Origin: Paenibacillus eucommiae
GTDB taxonomy: Bacteria > Bacillota > Bacilli > Paenibacillales > NBRC-103111
Length of the DNA stretch: 64,000 nucleotides
Reading direction: 5' to 3'
Assembly: GCF_017874215.1 (NCBI RefSeq)
Contig: NZ_JAGGLB010000023.1
Coordinates: forward strand, 116,052 to 180,051
A model generated the notes under the pieces. The model worked only from the letters and a program-made list of their open reading frames with translations, was not told where the DNA came from and ran no database searches. This document shows positions 17,730-26,670 of this stretch, one piece after another; within the stretch, counting starts at the first letter, position 1; each line of letters begins with the position of its first letter. A program made the translations under genes and the position numbers.

Positions 17730-18911
17730 TTATTTATCGTTTAATGCTACGACGCCCGGTAAAGCCTTGCCTTCCATGAACTCCAAGGAGGCTCCGCCGC
17801 CTGTTGAGATATGATCCATTTTATCCGCAAGATGAAATTTCTCCGCAGCAGCAGCAGAATCCCCGCCGCCAATTACTGTATACCCTGATGTTGCAGCGCA
17901 AGCCTGGGCTATCTCCTGTGTACCATGTGAAAAAGGCTCGATCTCAAAAACACCCATAGGCCCGTTCCATACGACCAGCTTCGATGCAGCAATGGCTTCC
18001 GCATAAATTTTGCGGGTTTCTGGTCCAATGTCAAGACCTTCCCAATCGGCCGGAATTGCATCGACGCCCACAACTTGCGTATTTGCATCGGCGCTGAAAG
18101 CATCAGCGATTACAATATCAACAGGCAGCAGGAAGTTAACACCTTTTTCTTTTGCTTTATTTATAAAGCTGAACGCAAGCTCAAGCTTGTCGTTATCTAC
18201 AAGTGATTTGCCGATCTCATGTCCTTGTGCTTTGAGGAATGTATAGGCCAGTCCACCGCCAATAATTACGGTATCCGCAAGATTCAGCAGGTTATCAATG
18301 ACGTCAATTTTGTCCTTTACTTTGGCTCCCCCGATAATTGCTGTGAACGGACGTTCCGGATGGCTTAGCGCTTTACCGAGAACCTCCAGCTCCCTTTCCA
18401 TAAGCAGACCGGATACAGCCGGCAAATGGTGGGCAATCCCTTCCGTTGAAGCATGCGCACGATGCGCCGCGCCGAAGGCATCATTAACATAAAGATCCGC
18501 CAGCTCTGCCCAGGCTCTGGCCAGCTCAGGATCGTTCTTTTCCTCGCCTGCATAAAAGCGGACATTTTCCAGCAGCAGCACGTCGCCGTCTTTTAGCTCA
18601 GCAGCCTTAGCTTGTACAGCTTCACCAATCGCTTCGTCCGCTTTAGCTACCGGCTTGCCAAGCAGCTCAGACAATCTTGCCGCCACCGGCGTCAGCCGCA
18701 GCTCCTCGGCCACCTGGCCTTTGGGACGTCCCAAATGGCTGGCCAAAATAACCCTAGCCCCTTTGTCCACCAAATATTTAATGGTAGGCAGCGTTTCTTT
18801 AATGCGCGTATCGTCTGTAATTTGTCCGTTCTCCAGAGGCACATTGAAATCAACGCGAACGAAAACTTTTTTACCTGCTACTTCTACATCCCGAACACTC
18901 TTTTTACTCAT
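17730..18911 (-). CDS. pgk: Phosphoglycerate kinase
   Basis: A 393-residue PGK that makes ATP from 1,3-bisphosphoglycerate. ATG 18911 (MSKKSVRDVEVAGKKVFVRV) is preceded by AGGAGG at a good distance; the frame is open 30 residues further up but those residues are not PGK-like. Motifs: RVDFNVPLENG, SHLGRPKG, LLENVRFYAGEEKND, GGAKVKDKI, VWNGPMGVFE and the nucleotide loop GGGDSAAA. It follows gap by 107 bp, and a perfect hairpin in that gap may set the relative message levels. Confidence 0.98.
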   Translation of the reverse strand: MSKKSVRDVEVAGKKVFVRVDFNVPLENGQITDDTRIKETLPTIKYLVDKGARVILASHLGRPKGQVAEELRLTPVAARLSELLGKPVAKADEAIGEAVQAKAAELKDGDVLLLENVRFYAGEEKNDPELARAWAELADLYVNDAFGAAHRAHASTEGIAHHLPAVSGLLMERELEVLGKALSHPERPFTAIIGGAKVKDKIDVIDNLLNLADTVIIGGGLAYTFLKAQGHEIGKSLVDNDKLELAFSFINKAKEKGVNFLLPVDIVIADAFSADANTQVVGVDAIPADWEGLDIGPETRKIYAEAIAASKLVVWNGPMGVFEIEPFSHGTQEIAQACAATSGYTVIGGGDSAAAAEKFHLADKMDHISTGGGASLEFMEGKALPGVVALNDK

Positions 18912-18967
18912 TTCACTAGCCTCCTGATTTGCTTGGAATTCAACATTTCTCTCACAATCATACCGAA

Positions 18968-18989
18968 AGAGGAGAATCTCTTCTCCTCT
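18968..18989 (-). other. Intercistronic hairpin between gap and pgk
   Basis: AGAGGAGAA-TCTC-TTCTCCTCT is a perfect 9-bp stem with a tetraloop in the gap-pgk spacer. There is no proper T run, so it is more likely a stabilising or processing element than a full terminator. In B. subtilis the cggR-gapA message is processed and gapA is made in excess; an RNA element here would fit but is inference. Confidence 0.5.
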
Positions 18990-19018
18990 GTTGTAGTACA
19001 ATTCTGTGAAAAATGCAA

Positions 19019-20023
<1,005 letters not shown>

Positions 20024-20059
20024 ATTAAATTCCTCCTAAAATATAGTTCTACATTTATT

Positions 20060-21109
20060 TCAAGACGGCCTGATAGACACGTCATGATGACTACGTTTAA
20101 TAATTTCATGAGCAGCAGCTTCGTCAGTAACCAGCACATCTTCTTGACCGTACAAAAGTACCGAAGCGATCGCTTCTCCCTTGCTCTTGCCACCGCCTAC
20201 GCCGATAACAACCTCGGCCTGCTGAAGATCTTCCAGCCTTAGGCCAACGGTAGGCATCCTATGAACTACATTACCCTGCCTGTCAAAATAGTAACCGAAC
20301 GCCTCCGCGAGCGCGCCTACTTCCTGTAAATTCTGCGTCGCCTCTGCGCTTGCTTTACGCCTGCGTGCCATCACCATAGCATCTCCGATTCCATGAACGA
20401 CGATTCGGCTTTTCCGCACCGTGTCCACAATCTCTTTGATTTGCGGATCCTGAATCAGAGACTGGTAAGCTTCTTCTCCCATATGGTCGGGCACATGAAG
20501 CAACCGGTATTTGCCGCCCGTTTTCTTGGCCATCGTCGAGGCAATCGTGTTCGCCTGCAGCTCTACGCTTTCGCCAAGGCCGCCGCGGGCAGGCAAGAAT
20601 AGATTTTTTTTCATGGAGGCTGACGTAGTAAGGTGGTTGGCAACTTCAGCCATAGTGGAACCGCCCGTTACAGCAATAACATCCTCATTCGCCGCATATT
20701 TCCGCAGAACCGCTGCTCCAGCACGCCCCAGTTCCTTTCTGGTAAATGCGGAGGTGTCCGAATCCCCGGGAACAATAACGACTTGACTAACGCCAAAAAA
20801 GCTGCGAATCTGCTCTTCCAAATCCGTAAGCCCAAACGCTTCCTTCACCAAAGGCTCCATATCCTCTAGCAGCTTGCGGCCGGATTCACTTATCTTCATA
20901 CCCGATGTTTCAATCTCCAGCAGTCCCTGCTCCTTGAGGTACTCTACCTCAGCACGCAGAATCCGTTCCGTCATATTCAAAGAGCTGGCCAGTGTCCTTC
21001 GTCCTACAACCCCAGTCACCTGAATATGCCGCAAAATGGAGTATCTTTTCTTCATTATGTCCAATAAATCGGGCAATAGCTGTTTCTGAATATTGAGGAT
21101 TTCTCTCAT
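20060..21109 (-). CDS. cggR: Central glycolytic genes regulator CggR
   Basis: A 349-residue SorC/DeoR-type repressor. An N-terminal winged helix (GVVGRRTLASSLNMTERILRAE as HTH, residues about 30-60) is followed by a sugar-binding domain with AVTGGSTMAEVAN, LFLPARGGLGE, VVHGIGDAMVMARRR and IGVGGGKSKGEAIA, the last part forming the phosphosugar pocket. First gene of the cggR-gap-pgk-tpiA-gpmI-eno unit. A promoter with consensus spacing and a CggR-type tandem operator lie directly upstream, so it represses itself and the glycolytic genes until fructose-1,6-bisphosphate accumulates. Confidence 0.95.
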   Translation of the reverse strand: MREILNIQKQLLPDLLDIMKKRYSILRHIQVTGVVGRRTLASSLNMTERILRAEVEYLKEQGLLEIETSGMKISESGRKLLEDMEPLVKEAFGLTDLEEQIRSFFGVSQVVIVPGDSDTSAFTRKELGRAGAAVLRKYAANEDVIAVTGGSTMAEVANHLTTSASMKKNLFLPARGGLGESVELQANTIASTMAKKTGGKYRLLHVPDHMGEEAYQSLIQDPQIKEIVDTVRKSRIVVHGIGDAMVMARRRKASAEATQNLQEVGALAEAFGYYFDRQGNVVHRMPTVGLRLEDLQQAEVVIGVGGGKSKGEAIASVLLYGQEDVLVTDEAAAHEIIKRSHHDVSIRPS

Positions 21110-21142
21110 AGCGTGTTGCCTACTCCCCTGATTCTAATCATG

Positions 21143-21178
21143 GACGATTTACGTCCCGGCCATGCATTTTAAGTCCCA
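21143..21178 (-). promoter_or_regulatory. CggR operator
   Basis: On the minus strand the DNA reads TGGGAC-N6-TGCA-N4-CGGGAC-N6-CGTC. This is the tandem arrangement of the known B. subtilis site (CGGGAC-N6-TGTC-N4, twice) with the same 20-bp period and few mismatches. It lies between the promoter at 21211-21239 and the cggR start at 21109. Confidence 0.85.
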
Positions 21179-21210
21179 CCTAGGCCAAAAAAAATATTTC
21201 CTGCTCCTTT

Positions 21211-21239
21211 AGTATACTCAATTTCACCGAATGTTTCAA
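21211..21239 (-). promoter_or_regulatory. SigA promoter of the cggR-gap operon
   Basis: TTGAAA and TATACT are separated by exactly 17 nt on the minus strand, about 100 bp before cggR, with the CggR operator just downstream of the expected start site so that a bound repressor would block transcription. Confidence 0.8.
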
Positions 21240-21258
21240 CCACCCTTTACAAACCTTT

Positions 21259-22185
21259 AAGAAATGGGCCATTTGGCGCCCTTTGAAAAGCTTGTTCGTT
21301 ACGGAGTTCGTTGCGGAGTTCTTTACTGGAGTTCGTTATGGGAGCTCGTTACTTAAGCCCATTACGGAGTTCGTTACTGGATTCGTTACTGGAGCCCATT
21401 ACGTTGATTCGTTCCAAAGGGACTTGCTGCTGGCTCCAGCCGCTGTAAAAATAAAATTTGCTCCCTTTAATGGAATGGATGTGGGGGTTGGAACAACTCA
21501 TTAAATGCTGATGCTACCGCTCTTCCACCCACAGCCCTTCCCTGCTCCTTCCCTATTCCAGCTACAATCGCGCCCGAGCACCACGTTCAAACATCAAGCT
21601 CAAGGACAGCAAACAAGTTTTTTTCTTGAGATTTCTTAGCGGACAAAGCGGGGGATGATAAATTGAAAGAATCTGCTGCTTTAACGATGTTTTTCATCGC
21701 TAAAAGCACGGGGCCGTCTCCACATCCTTGCTTTAACGATGAAAAACATCGTTAAAATCCCGTTTCACCACCCAGAGAGGCCATCCGTCCTCTTTTAACG
21801 ATGAAAAATCATCACTAACGTGACTGATTGACTTAGAAAACTTACTTTAACGATGAAAAAACATCGTTAAGTGCTTTAAGTGAAACTCACACTCGCGAGC
21901 GACTAAAAGGTAGGTCCCATCCCCAATCCGAAGCGGCGGAATGTATGCGGAGAATCGCGCCATTTGGCCGGTCTTATTTGACTACATTAGAAGTTTGCCC
22001 TGGCTCTTGTGACGCTCCTTGGCTCTCTGAACACTTTCTCGCCCCCCTTGCGCATCCTTCCCATTCTCACTCCGGCTTTCTCCACCCTCTTCTAGTACTT
22101 ACTGATCCATTTGTCCATTCTGATCCTTTCTAAACCTGGATTCCACCTTCTGAGCCTAAGGGATAGTGCACATATAAAAAATACG
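21259..22185 (+). repeat. Dispersed structured repeat, copy A (long, partly decayed)
   Basis: Begins near the GGCGCCCTTTGA motif and carries the family landmarks: GGCTCCAGCCGCTGT, CTACCGCTCTTCCAC, GAGCACCACGTTC, then four hairpins built from TTTAACGATG and CATCGTTAAA (about 680-704, 732-756, 793-818 and 846-870 after 21000). The conserved right-end motif AAGGGATAGTGCACATAT follows at about 22158. The long arms are less complementary than in copies B and D. A tandem expansion of GTTCGTTACGGA-like units (about 21293-21418) is specific to this copy. It fills most of the cggR to tRNA-Arg gap, where no gene is supported. Confidence 0.75.
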
Positions 22186-22228
22186 AAACTATCATACAAT
22201 TCAATTTTCTTGATCTGATTAAATCATT

Positions 22229-22260
22229 AACGCGTTATTACTTTATTGTAATAACGCGTT
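22229..22260. other. Perfect 13-bp hairpin
   Basis: AACGCGTTATTAC-N6-GTAATAACGCGTT is a perfect inverted repeat without a T run after it. It is not a normal terminator; it could be a protein-binding site or the outer end of repeat copy A. Confidence 0.6.
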
Positions 22261-22289
22261 CTCCCATCATTCTTATCGTTCCTGCCCCT

Positions 22290-22430
22290 CATGTTCTTGT
22301 CTTTCTTGTCTTTCTCGTCTTTCTCGTCTTTCTTTTCTTTCCCGTCTTTCTCGTCTTTCTTTTCTTTCCCGTCTTTCTCATCTTTCATGTCTTTCACATC
22401 TTTCTCACCTTTCTCATCTTTCTCCTTGAT
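22290..22430 (+). repeat. Pyrimidine-rich short tandem repeat
   Basis: About 140 bp of imperfect TCTTTCTCG/TCTTTCTTT units, nearly all pyrimidine on the plus strand. An open frame of Ser/Phe repeats crosses it but is only a by-product of the composition. Confidence 0.8.
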
Positions 22431-22493
22431 TTTTTCCTGCGTCTACCGTATAATTACCCTTGCTTGTCATTTAGTCGTGAAATCATTTTGTAT

Positions 22494-22568
22494 GCGCCCG
22501 TGGTCCAATGGATATGACGTAGGCCTCCGAAGCCTGAGATCAAGGTTCGATTCCTTGCGGGCGCGCCA
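22494..22568 (+). tRNA. tRNA-Arg (CCG)
   Basis: A 75-nt tRNA with acceptor GCGCCCG pairing with CGGGCGC, discriminator G and an encoded CCA. The anticodon CCG lies in GGCCTCCGAAGCC; the T-arm is AAGGTTCGATTCCTT. A terminator follows at 22592. Confidence 0.96.
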
Positions 22569-22591
22569 TTTAAACATCATGACAAGCAGCC

Positions 22592-22617
22592 ATCAGTTGA
22601 AAAACTGATTTTTTTAT
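22592..22617 (+). terminator. Rho-independent terminator after tRNA-Arg
   Basis: ATCAGTT-GAAA-AACTGAT followed by a run of seven to eight T, 24 bp after the tRNA. Confidence 0.85.
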
Positions 22618-22625
22618 TATAACGG

Positions 22626-22665
22626 TTTGACCTTTCTTGACCTTTGTTTGATTTTTCTGTATCAT
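22626..22665 (+). promoter_or_regulatory. clpP promoter with CtsR box
   Basis: TTTGACCTTTCTTGACC (22626-22642) is, on the other strand, GGTCAAGAAAGGTCAAA: the CtsR heptad repeat (RGTCAAA-NAN-RGTCAAA) with one mismatch. It overlaps the -35 of a promoter TTGACC-17-TATCAT (22637-22665). Binding of CtsR would cover the -35, giving heat- and stress-induced clpP. Confidence 0.85.
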
Positions 22666-22698
22666 GTTTGTAGAACCCACTAGAAGGAGGCAATTCGA

Positions 22699-23280
22699 AT
22701 GAGCTTTATTCCTATGGTCGTAGAGCAAGACGCAAGAGGCGAGAGAGGTTACGATATTTACTCGCGTCTTCTGAAAGATCGCATCATTTTCCTTGGAACT
22801 GGAGTGAACGATGTCGTAGCCAATTCCATCATCGCTCAGCTTCTTTTCTTGGCGGCTCAAGATCCTGATAAGGATATCAGCATTTACATCAACAGTCCCG
22901 GAGGCTCCATTACTGCGGGAATGGCCATCTATGATACCATGCAATTCATCAAGCCTGATGTGTCGACGATTTGTGTCGGTATGGCGGCATCCATGGGAGC
23001 CTTCCTCCTGACAGCTGGAGCAATCGGCAAGCGTTATGCGCTGCCTAACAGCGAAGTTATGATTCATCAGCCTCTCGGAGGCGCTGAAGGGCAAGCTTCG
23101 GATATTGCTATCCGGGCTAAGCGAATTCTCAAAATGCGCGACAACCTCAACAAAATCCTTGCCGAGCGCAGCGGACAACCGATAGAGCGCCTCGAGAAGG
23201 ATACCGACCGCGATTACTTTATGAGTGCTGCAGAAGCTCAAGCTTATGGGCTGATCGATAAAGTTATTGAAAAGGTATAA
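22699..23280 (+). CDS. clpP: ATP-dependent Clp protease proteolytic subunit
   Basis: A 193-residue serine protease that forms the 14-mer barrel and works with ClpC, ClpX or ClpE. AAGGAGG precedes the ATG. The catalytic Ser is in GMAASMGAFLL, the His in VMIHQPLGG and the Asp near the DTDRDYFM segment. INSPGGSI is the substrate-groove Gly-rich loop. A CtsR box overlaps its promoter and a strong bidirectional terminator follows. It would remove proteins tagged by the tmRNA encoded at 8.3-8.6 kb. Confidence 0.98.
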   Translation: MSFIPMVVEQDARGERGYDIYSRLLKDRIIFLGTGVNDVVANSIIAQLLFLAAQDPDKDISIYINSPGGSITAGMAIYDTMQFIKPDVSTICVGMAASMGAFLLTAGAIGKRYALPNSEVMIHQPLGGAEGQASDIAIRAKRILKMRDNLNKILAERSGQPIERLEKDTDRDYFMSAAEAQAYGLIDKVIEKV

Positions 23281-23290
23281 AACACGCAAA

Positions 23291-23325
23291 AAAAGGAACA
23301 GGCTAATCAGCCTGTTCCTTTTTTT
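23291..23325. terminator. Bidirectional terminator between clpP and the stalk-domain gene
   Basis: AAAAGGAACAGGCT-AATC-AGCCTGTTCCTTTT with flanking A and T runs. It serves convergent genes on both sides. Confidence 0.92.
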
Positions 23326-23329
23326 ATGC

Positions 23330-25087
23330 TTATTTATCATCCAGCGGGTAGAAGACCAGGTCGATTGGAAACACCGAGCCTCCCGGTGGGGTAAATTCTA
23401 TTTCCAGAGCTTCCTCTTTCCCAGTTGTCCGGGCCAGTATCTGCATGCCATCAAATGATGTCATCACTCCGGAAGCTGGCGCCTTCACGAACTTACCATT
23501 AATTTTAAATGATCCGCTGAATACGCCGCCGCGGGCCAGAACCATAATGGCCATCTTACGCGGTTTATCCGCATGAATTTTGTAGATTACACCCTGATTG
23601 CCTTTGTTTTCCGTTATTTGCATGGTCGTGGCATCGTTGCCCTTTGTATAGGGATCCGTCTTGTTGTCGCCAATAGTCACGATAGAGGCTTTGGAAAAGG
23701 ATGAAGCATCGATTTTCCAATCCAGCTCTGTTACTGGAAAGGTCCCTCTCGTATCCCCTGTGTTAGCAAGCTGAGGCAAGTCTAACAACGTATCCAGGGA
23801 AATCTCCGGGGCAGCGACAAAAGCAAATTTCAATGCGCCATCGGTTTCAATGTCATAAAATAAATTTGCAGCCTCTCCCGGATAGAAATTTGGCAGCTGC
23901 GCATACACTAACGTCCGGTTAGGCGGAACAATAAGCTCCTCGTCGTAGCTATCCTGGAGCAATAAATCGATTGCAGCATTATTTCCAATAATGTTCGTAT
24001 ACACCGAGGATGTTACAGTCCCTTTGCTTGTTGTACGAAGCGTAATCGGCTCATTCGAACTGTTGACAACTAGAATGGCCATCGTCATCTTTTGATTAGA
24101 GCCATTAATGTGATTAGCATACAGCCTGGCTTTACCGCTAACTTGATCCTGGTACAGCACGCCTGCTTGCGTGAATTCCTCCGGACTGTTGCTAAGCAGC
24201 AGCTTTCTGTCCGTACCTGGAGTCACAGCCTTGGGCAGCCGCGGCAGCTCATCAAATCTTGACCACGGCAGACCCCAATTGGTTGTCCGGATCGAGCCTC
24301 CCACGGGCTTCGTGTAGAAAGGGTATTCGGCCTCCGTCAAATATGGCACATCCACAACAGTTACATACGAAGCAAACAACTGGCTTTTATGACCATGGAA
24401 GTCCGTCACCTGAAGCGAAACCGGATATTTGCCAGCCGCAAAGAACGCCTCCTGCTTGCCAAACCATTCATAGTGCACGCCCTCAGCATCAGGATCATAG
24501 CTCAAATCTACATAGTTAATCGGCTCACCGATCCGGTACGTTGGCTTAGCTGTGGTAAATCTGGCAACGGGGTTGGAGTTACCATCCTGCTCAACATAAA
24601 TGCTTTCCGGGTTTGCTGTATAAACAATATTTACGCTTCTAAGCTTATCGTCATAAGTATACTCAGCACCCATATAATCAGCTACCCACGTCAGCTTGAC
24701 CAGCAGCTTGCCCTTCACTATAGCCGCAACGGAATCAAAAGGAGTGTCAATGCCGTTAATGGTCGCCTTCTTCTTATCCGAATTAAGTACAATATTATAG
24801 CCCGGCGGTTTCATTTCAATGTTGCGTGAAGCATCATTCCAATTCACTTCGAAGCCCAGCGCATCTCCCAGAAATTTGGCGGGAACGAACATCTTATCTT
24901 TAATAATTGTGGCCGGCACTTCCAATTGAATTTGCTTGTCATCAATGAATGCACCCTTCTGATCTACATAAAGCACGATAGTGGAAGTGCTTGTAGAGAT
25001 GGCCTGAGCGGGGGGACCGGCTAAGAAACTTGCCAGTAAAACCAGCAGTGCCGTAAAAAGTGCGATTTGTTTCTTTTGCGATTTCAT
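23330..25087 (-). CDS. Secreted stalk-domain (copper amine oxidase N-terminal-like) protein
   Basis: A 585-residue exported protein. A Lys-rich start and hydrophobic core (KKQIALFTALLVLLASFLAG, cleavage likely after PAQA) form a signal peptide. Residues about 37-150 hold two beta-rich repeats of the stalk domain common in Paenibacillus cell-surface proteins: MFVPAKFLGDALGFEVNWN and LLVKLTWVADYMGAEYTYD. A PKD-like segment follows (YRIGEPINYVDLSYDPDAEG, about 185-245) and the remaining 330 residues are beta-rich and unassigned. No enzymatic motif or anchor is visible. It lies between crh and clpP, a place where B. subtilis has other genes, so it is a lineage-specific insertion. Confidence 0.8.
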   Translation of the reverse strand: MKSQKKQIALFTALLVLLASFLAGPPAQAISTSTSTIVLYVDQKGAFIDDKQIQLEVPATIIKDKMFVPAKFLGDALGFEVNWNDASRNIEMKPPGYNIVLNSDKKKATINGIDTPFDSVAAIVKGKLLVKLTWVADYMGAEYTYDDKLRSVNIVYTANPESIYVEQDGNSNPVARFTTAKPTYRIGEPINYVDLSYDPDAEGVHYEWFGKQEAFFAAGKYPVSLQVTDFHGHKSQLFASYVTVVDVPYLTEAEYPFYTKPVGGSIRTTNWGLPWSRFDELPRLPKAVTPGTDRKLLLSNSPEEFTQAGVLYQDQVSGKARLYANHINGSNQKMTMAILVVNSSNEPITLRTTSKGTVTSSVYTNIIGNNAAIDLLLQDSYDEELIVPPNRTLVYAQLPNFYPGEAANLFYDIETDGALKFAFVAAPEISLDTLLDLPQLANTGDTRGTFPVTELDWKIDASSFSKASIVTIGDNKTDPYTKGNDATTMQITENKGNQGVIYKIHADKPRKMAIMVLARGGVFSGSFKINGKFVKAPASGVMTSFDGMQILARTTGKEEALEIEFTPPGGSVFPIDLVFYPLDDK

Positions 25088-25280
25088 GTTTAACTCCTCA
25101 TGTATGCGAATTTTCTACAGAAAGTATGTCGTCAGGAGTCTCCTCCTGGCGGAACGGCAAATACCCCTTTCCATAAATGGTCATGTCTACTTAGACACCA
25201 TTGTATAGGAAAAGGTTTCATTCGATTTCTCGATGTAACAAATTTGCCATACTTTGTTTGGATATTCGCTCCTAAGCGTG

Positions 25281-25305
25281 AAAAAGCTTCCTTCGGAGGA
25301 AGCCT
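25281..25305 (-). terminator. Terminator after the HPr-like gene
   Basis: GCTTCCT-TCGG-AGGAAGC, read on the minus strand with TTTTTC after it, 9 bp past the stop of the gene at 25314. It closes the glcK-rapZ-yvcK-whiA-crh block. Confidence 0.88.
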
Positions 25306-25313
25306 TCGACGAA

Positions 25314-25583
25314 TTATTGGTTCTCCAATTCTTCCTTGCTTACCAAAGTGACTAGAGCGTTTACAGCCTGTTCGGCATCCGAACCTTCCGCACTAATGAA
25401 GACTTCAGTCCCTGTGCTTATTGCAAGACTCATGATTCCCATTATGCTCTTCGCATTTACCTTCTTTTCATCCTTCTCTACGAAGATTTCCGATGAAAAC
25501 TTATTCGCCTCTTGAACGAACAATGCCGCAGGTCTGGCATGAAGGCCGGTTTTCAATTTCACAACGACTGGCCGTCTGGACAT
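25314..25583 (-). CDS. HPr-family phosphocarrier at the crh locus, with His15
   Basis: An 89-residue HPr-fold protein. By position (last gene after whiA) it corresponds to B. subtilis Crh. Unlike Crh, which has Gln at residue 15, this protein has the HPr catalytic histidine: TGLHARPA puts His at position 15. Ser46, the HprK target, is also present in NAKSIMGIMSL. It could therefore act both in sugar phosphotransfer and as the CcpA co-effector. The matching kinase gene hprK is at 48978-49919. Calling it crh would overstate what the sequence shows, and whether another ptsH exists in the genome cannot be seen here. Confidence 0.9.
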   Translation of the reverse strand: MSRRPVVVKLKTGLHARPAALFVQEANKFSSEIFVEKDEKKVNAKSIMGIMSLAISTGTEVFISAEGSDAEQAVNALVTLVSKEELENQ

Positions 25584-25731
25584 GGAACCAATTCCCCCTA
25601 CTTTAAACTTTATATGAATTACTTTCGTAAACGGTGCTGCTCATGTTTATAGACCATTATACCATTTTTCCACCAAGTACACTAGAACAAATACGAAAAA
25701 CTTCATTTTTTAACGATTTCATGGGATTGAG

Positions 25732-26670
25732 CTAAGAATTTCGCAGCTTATCGGCTAATTCGTCGATTTTTCGAAGGCGGTGGTTCACGCCTGATTTGCT
25801 TACGCTGCCCTTTAGCATATCTCCAACCTCTTTAAGATTCATATCCGGGTGCTGAAGACGGATCGTGGCGACCTCCCTCAGCTTCTCAGGAAGATTCTCC
25901 AGACCGACCTCTCTTTGCAAAAGGCGGATATTATCGATCTGCCTGACGGCTGCACCTATCGTCTTATTCAAGTTGGCAGTCTCACAATTCACAATCCGGT
26001 TTACGGAATTGCGCATATCCTTCATGATCCTGACATCCTCAAAACGCAATAATGCCTGATGCGCTCCAATAATATTAAGGAATTCGATAATTTTCTCGCC
26101 TTCCTTCATATAGAACACAAAGCCCTTCTTGCGCTCAATACAACGTGCATTCAGCTCGAAGCGGTTTGCCAGGCGGCAAAGCGACTTGCAGTGCTCCTCA
26201 TAGATAGAAGCTATCTCCAGATGGTAAGAGGATCCCTCAGGATTATTCACAGAGCCTCCAGCTAAGAAGGCGCCGCGTAAGTAAGCCCGTTTGCAGCAGT
26301 TATTGCGGATAATATCCTTCTCAATGCCTGGTGCGAATACAAAGCCCTCCGAGACGATACGGAGCTCTGACAGCAGCTCTTGCACCTGCTGGGGGACACG
26401 AACAATGTACACATTATTTTTCTTCAGACGCATTTTCTTTCTTACCAACAGCTCGGTATGCAAACGAAACATCTTTTTGAGAAGGACGTAGATTCTCCTT
26501 GCGATAGCGGCATTCTCAGTAGAAATATCCAGAATGACCCGCTGATTCGAAAGCTGAACCGACCCGTTCATCCGGATCAAGGCGGATAGCTCCGCTTTCT
26601 CGCAGCATGCATCCGCTTCTACAAGTGTTAGTTCTTTCTTGGTTTGTGCCGCAAAGGACAAAGGTCTCAC
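25732..26670 (-). CDS. whiA: DNA-binding protein WhiA
   Basis: A 312-residue WhiA. The N-terminal part is a degenerate LAGLIDADG homing-endonuclease fold (SFAAQTKKEL, then CCKRAYLRGAFLAGGSVNNP and YHLEIAS), and the C-terminal part is an HTH (LREVATIRLQHPDMNLKEVGDML, SGVNHRLRKI). WhiA affects cell division and chromosome segregation in Bacillales and sporulation in actinomycetes. Start overlaps the yvcK stop by four bases, so the two are translationally coupled. Confidence 0.96.
   Translation of the reverse strand: MRPLSFAAQTKKELTLVEADACCEKAELSALIRMNGSVQLSNQRVILDISTENAAIARRIYVLLKKMFRLHTELLVRKKMRLKKNNVYIVRVPQQVQELLSELRIVSEGFVFAPGIEKDIIRNNCCKRAYLRGAFLAGGSVNNPEGSSYHLEIASIYEEHCKSLCRLANRFELNARCIERKKGFVFYMKEGEKIIEFLNIIGAHQALLRFEDVRIMKDMRNSVNRIVNCETANLNKTIGAAVRQIDNIRLLQREVGLENLPEKLREVATIRLQHPDMNLKEVGDMLKGSVSKSGVNHRLRKIDELADKLRNS

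Noticed and set aside
21680..21870. Regularly spaced palindromes as a possible CRISPR array
   Set aside because: The linkers are conserved between distant copies and the palindrome spacing is uneven; there are no unique spacers and no cas genes.
22291..22608. A 105-residue plus-strand frame of Ser/Phe repeats
   Set aside because: It is a translation of the pyrimidine tract and runs through the tRNA-Arg gene; no ribosome binding site.
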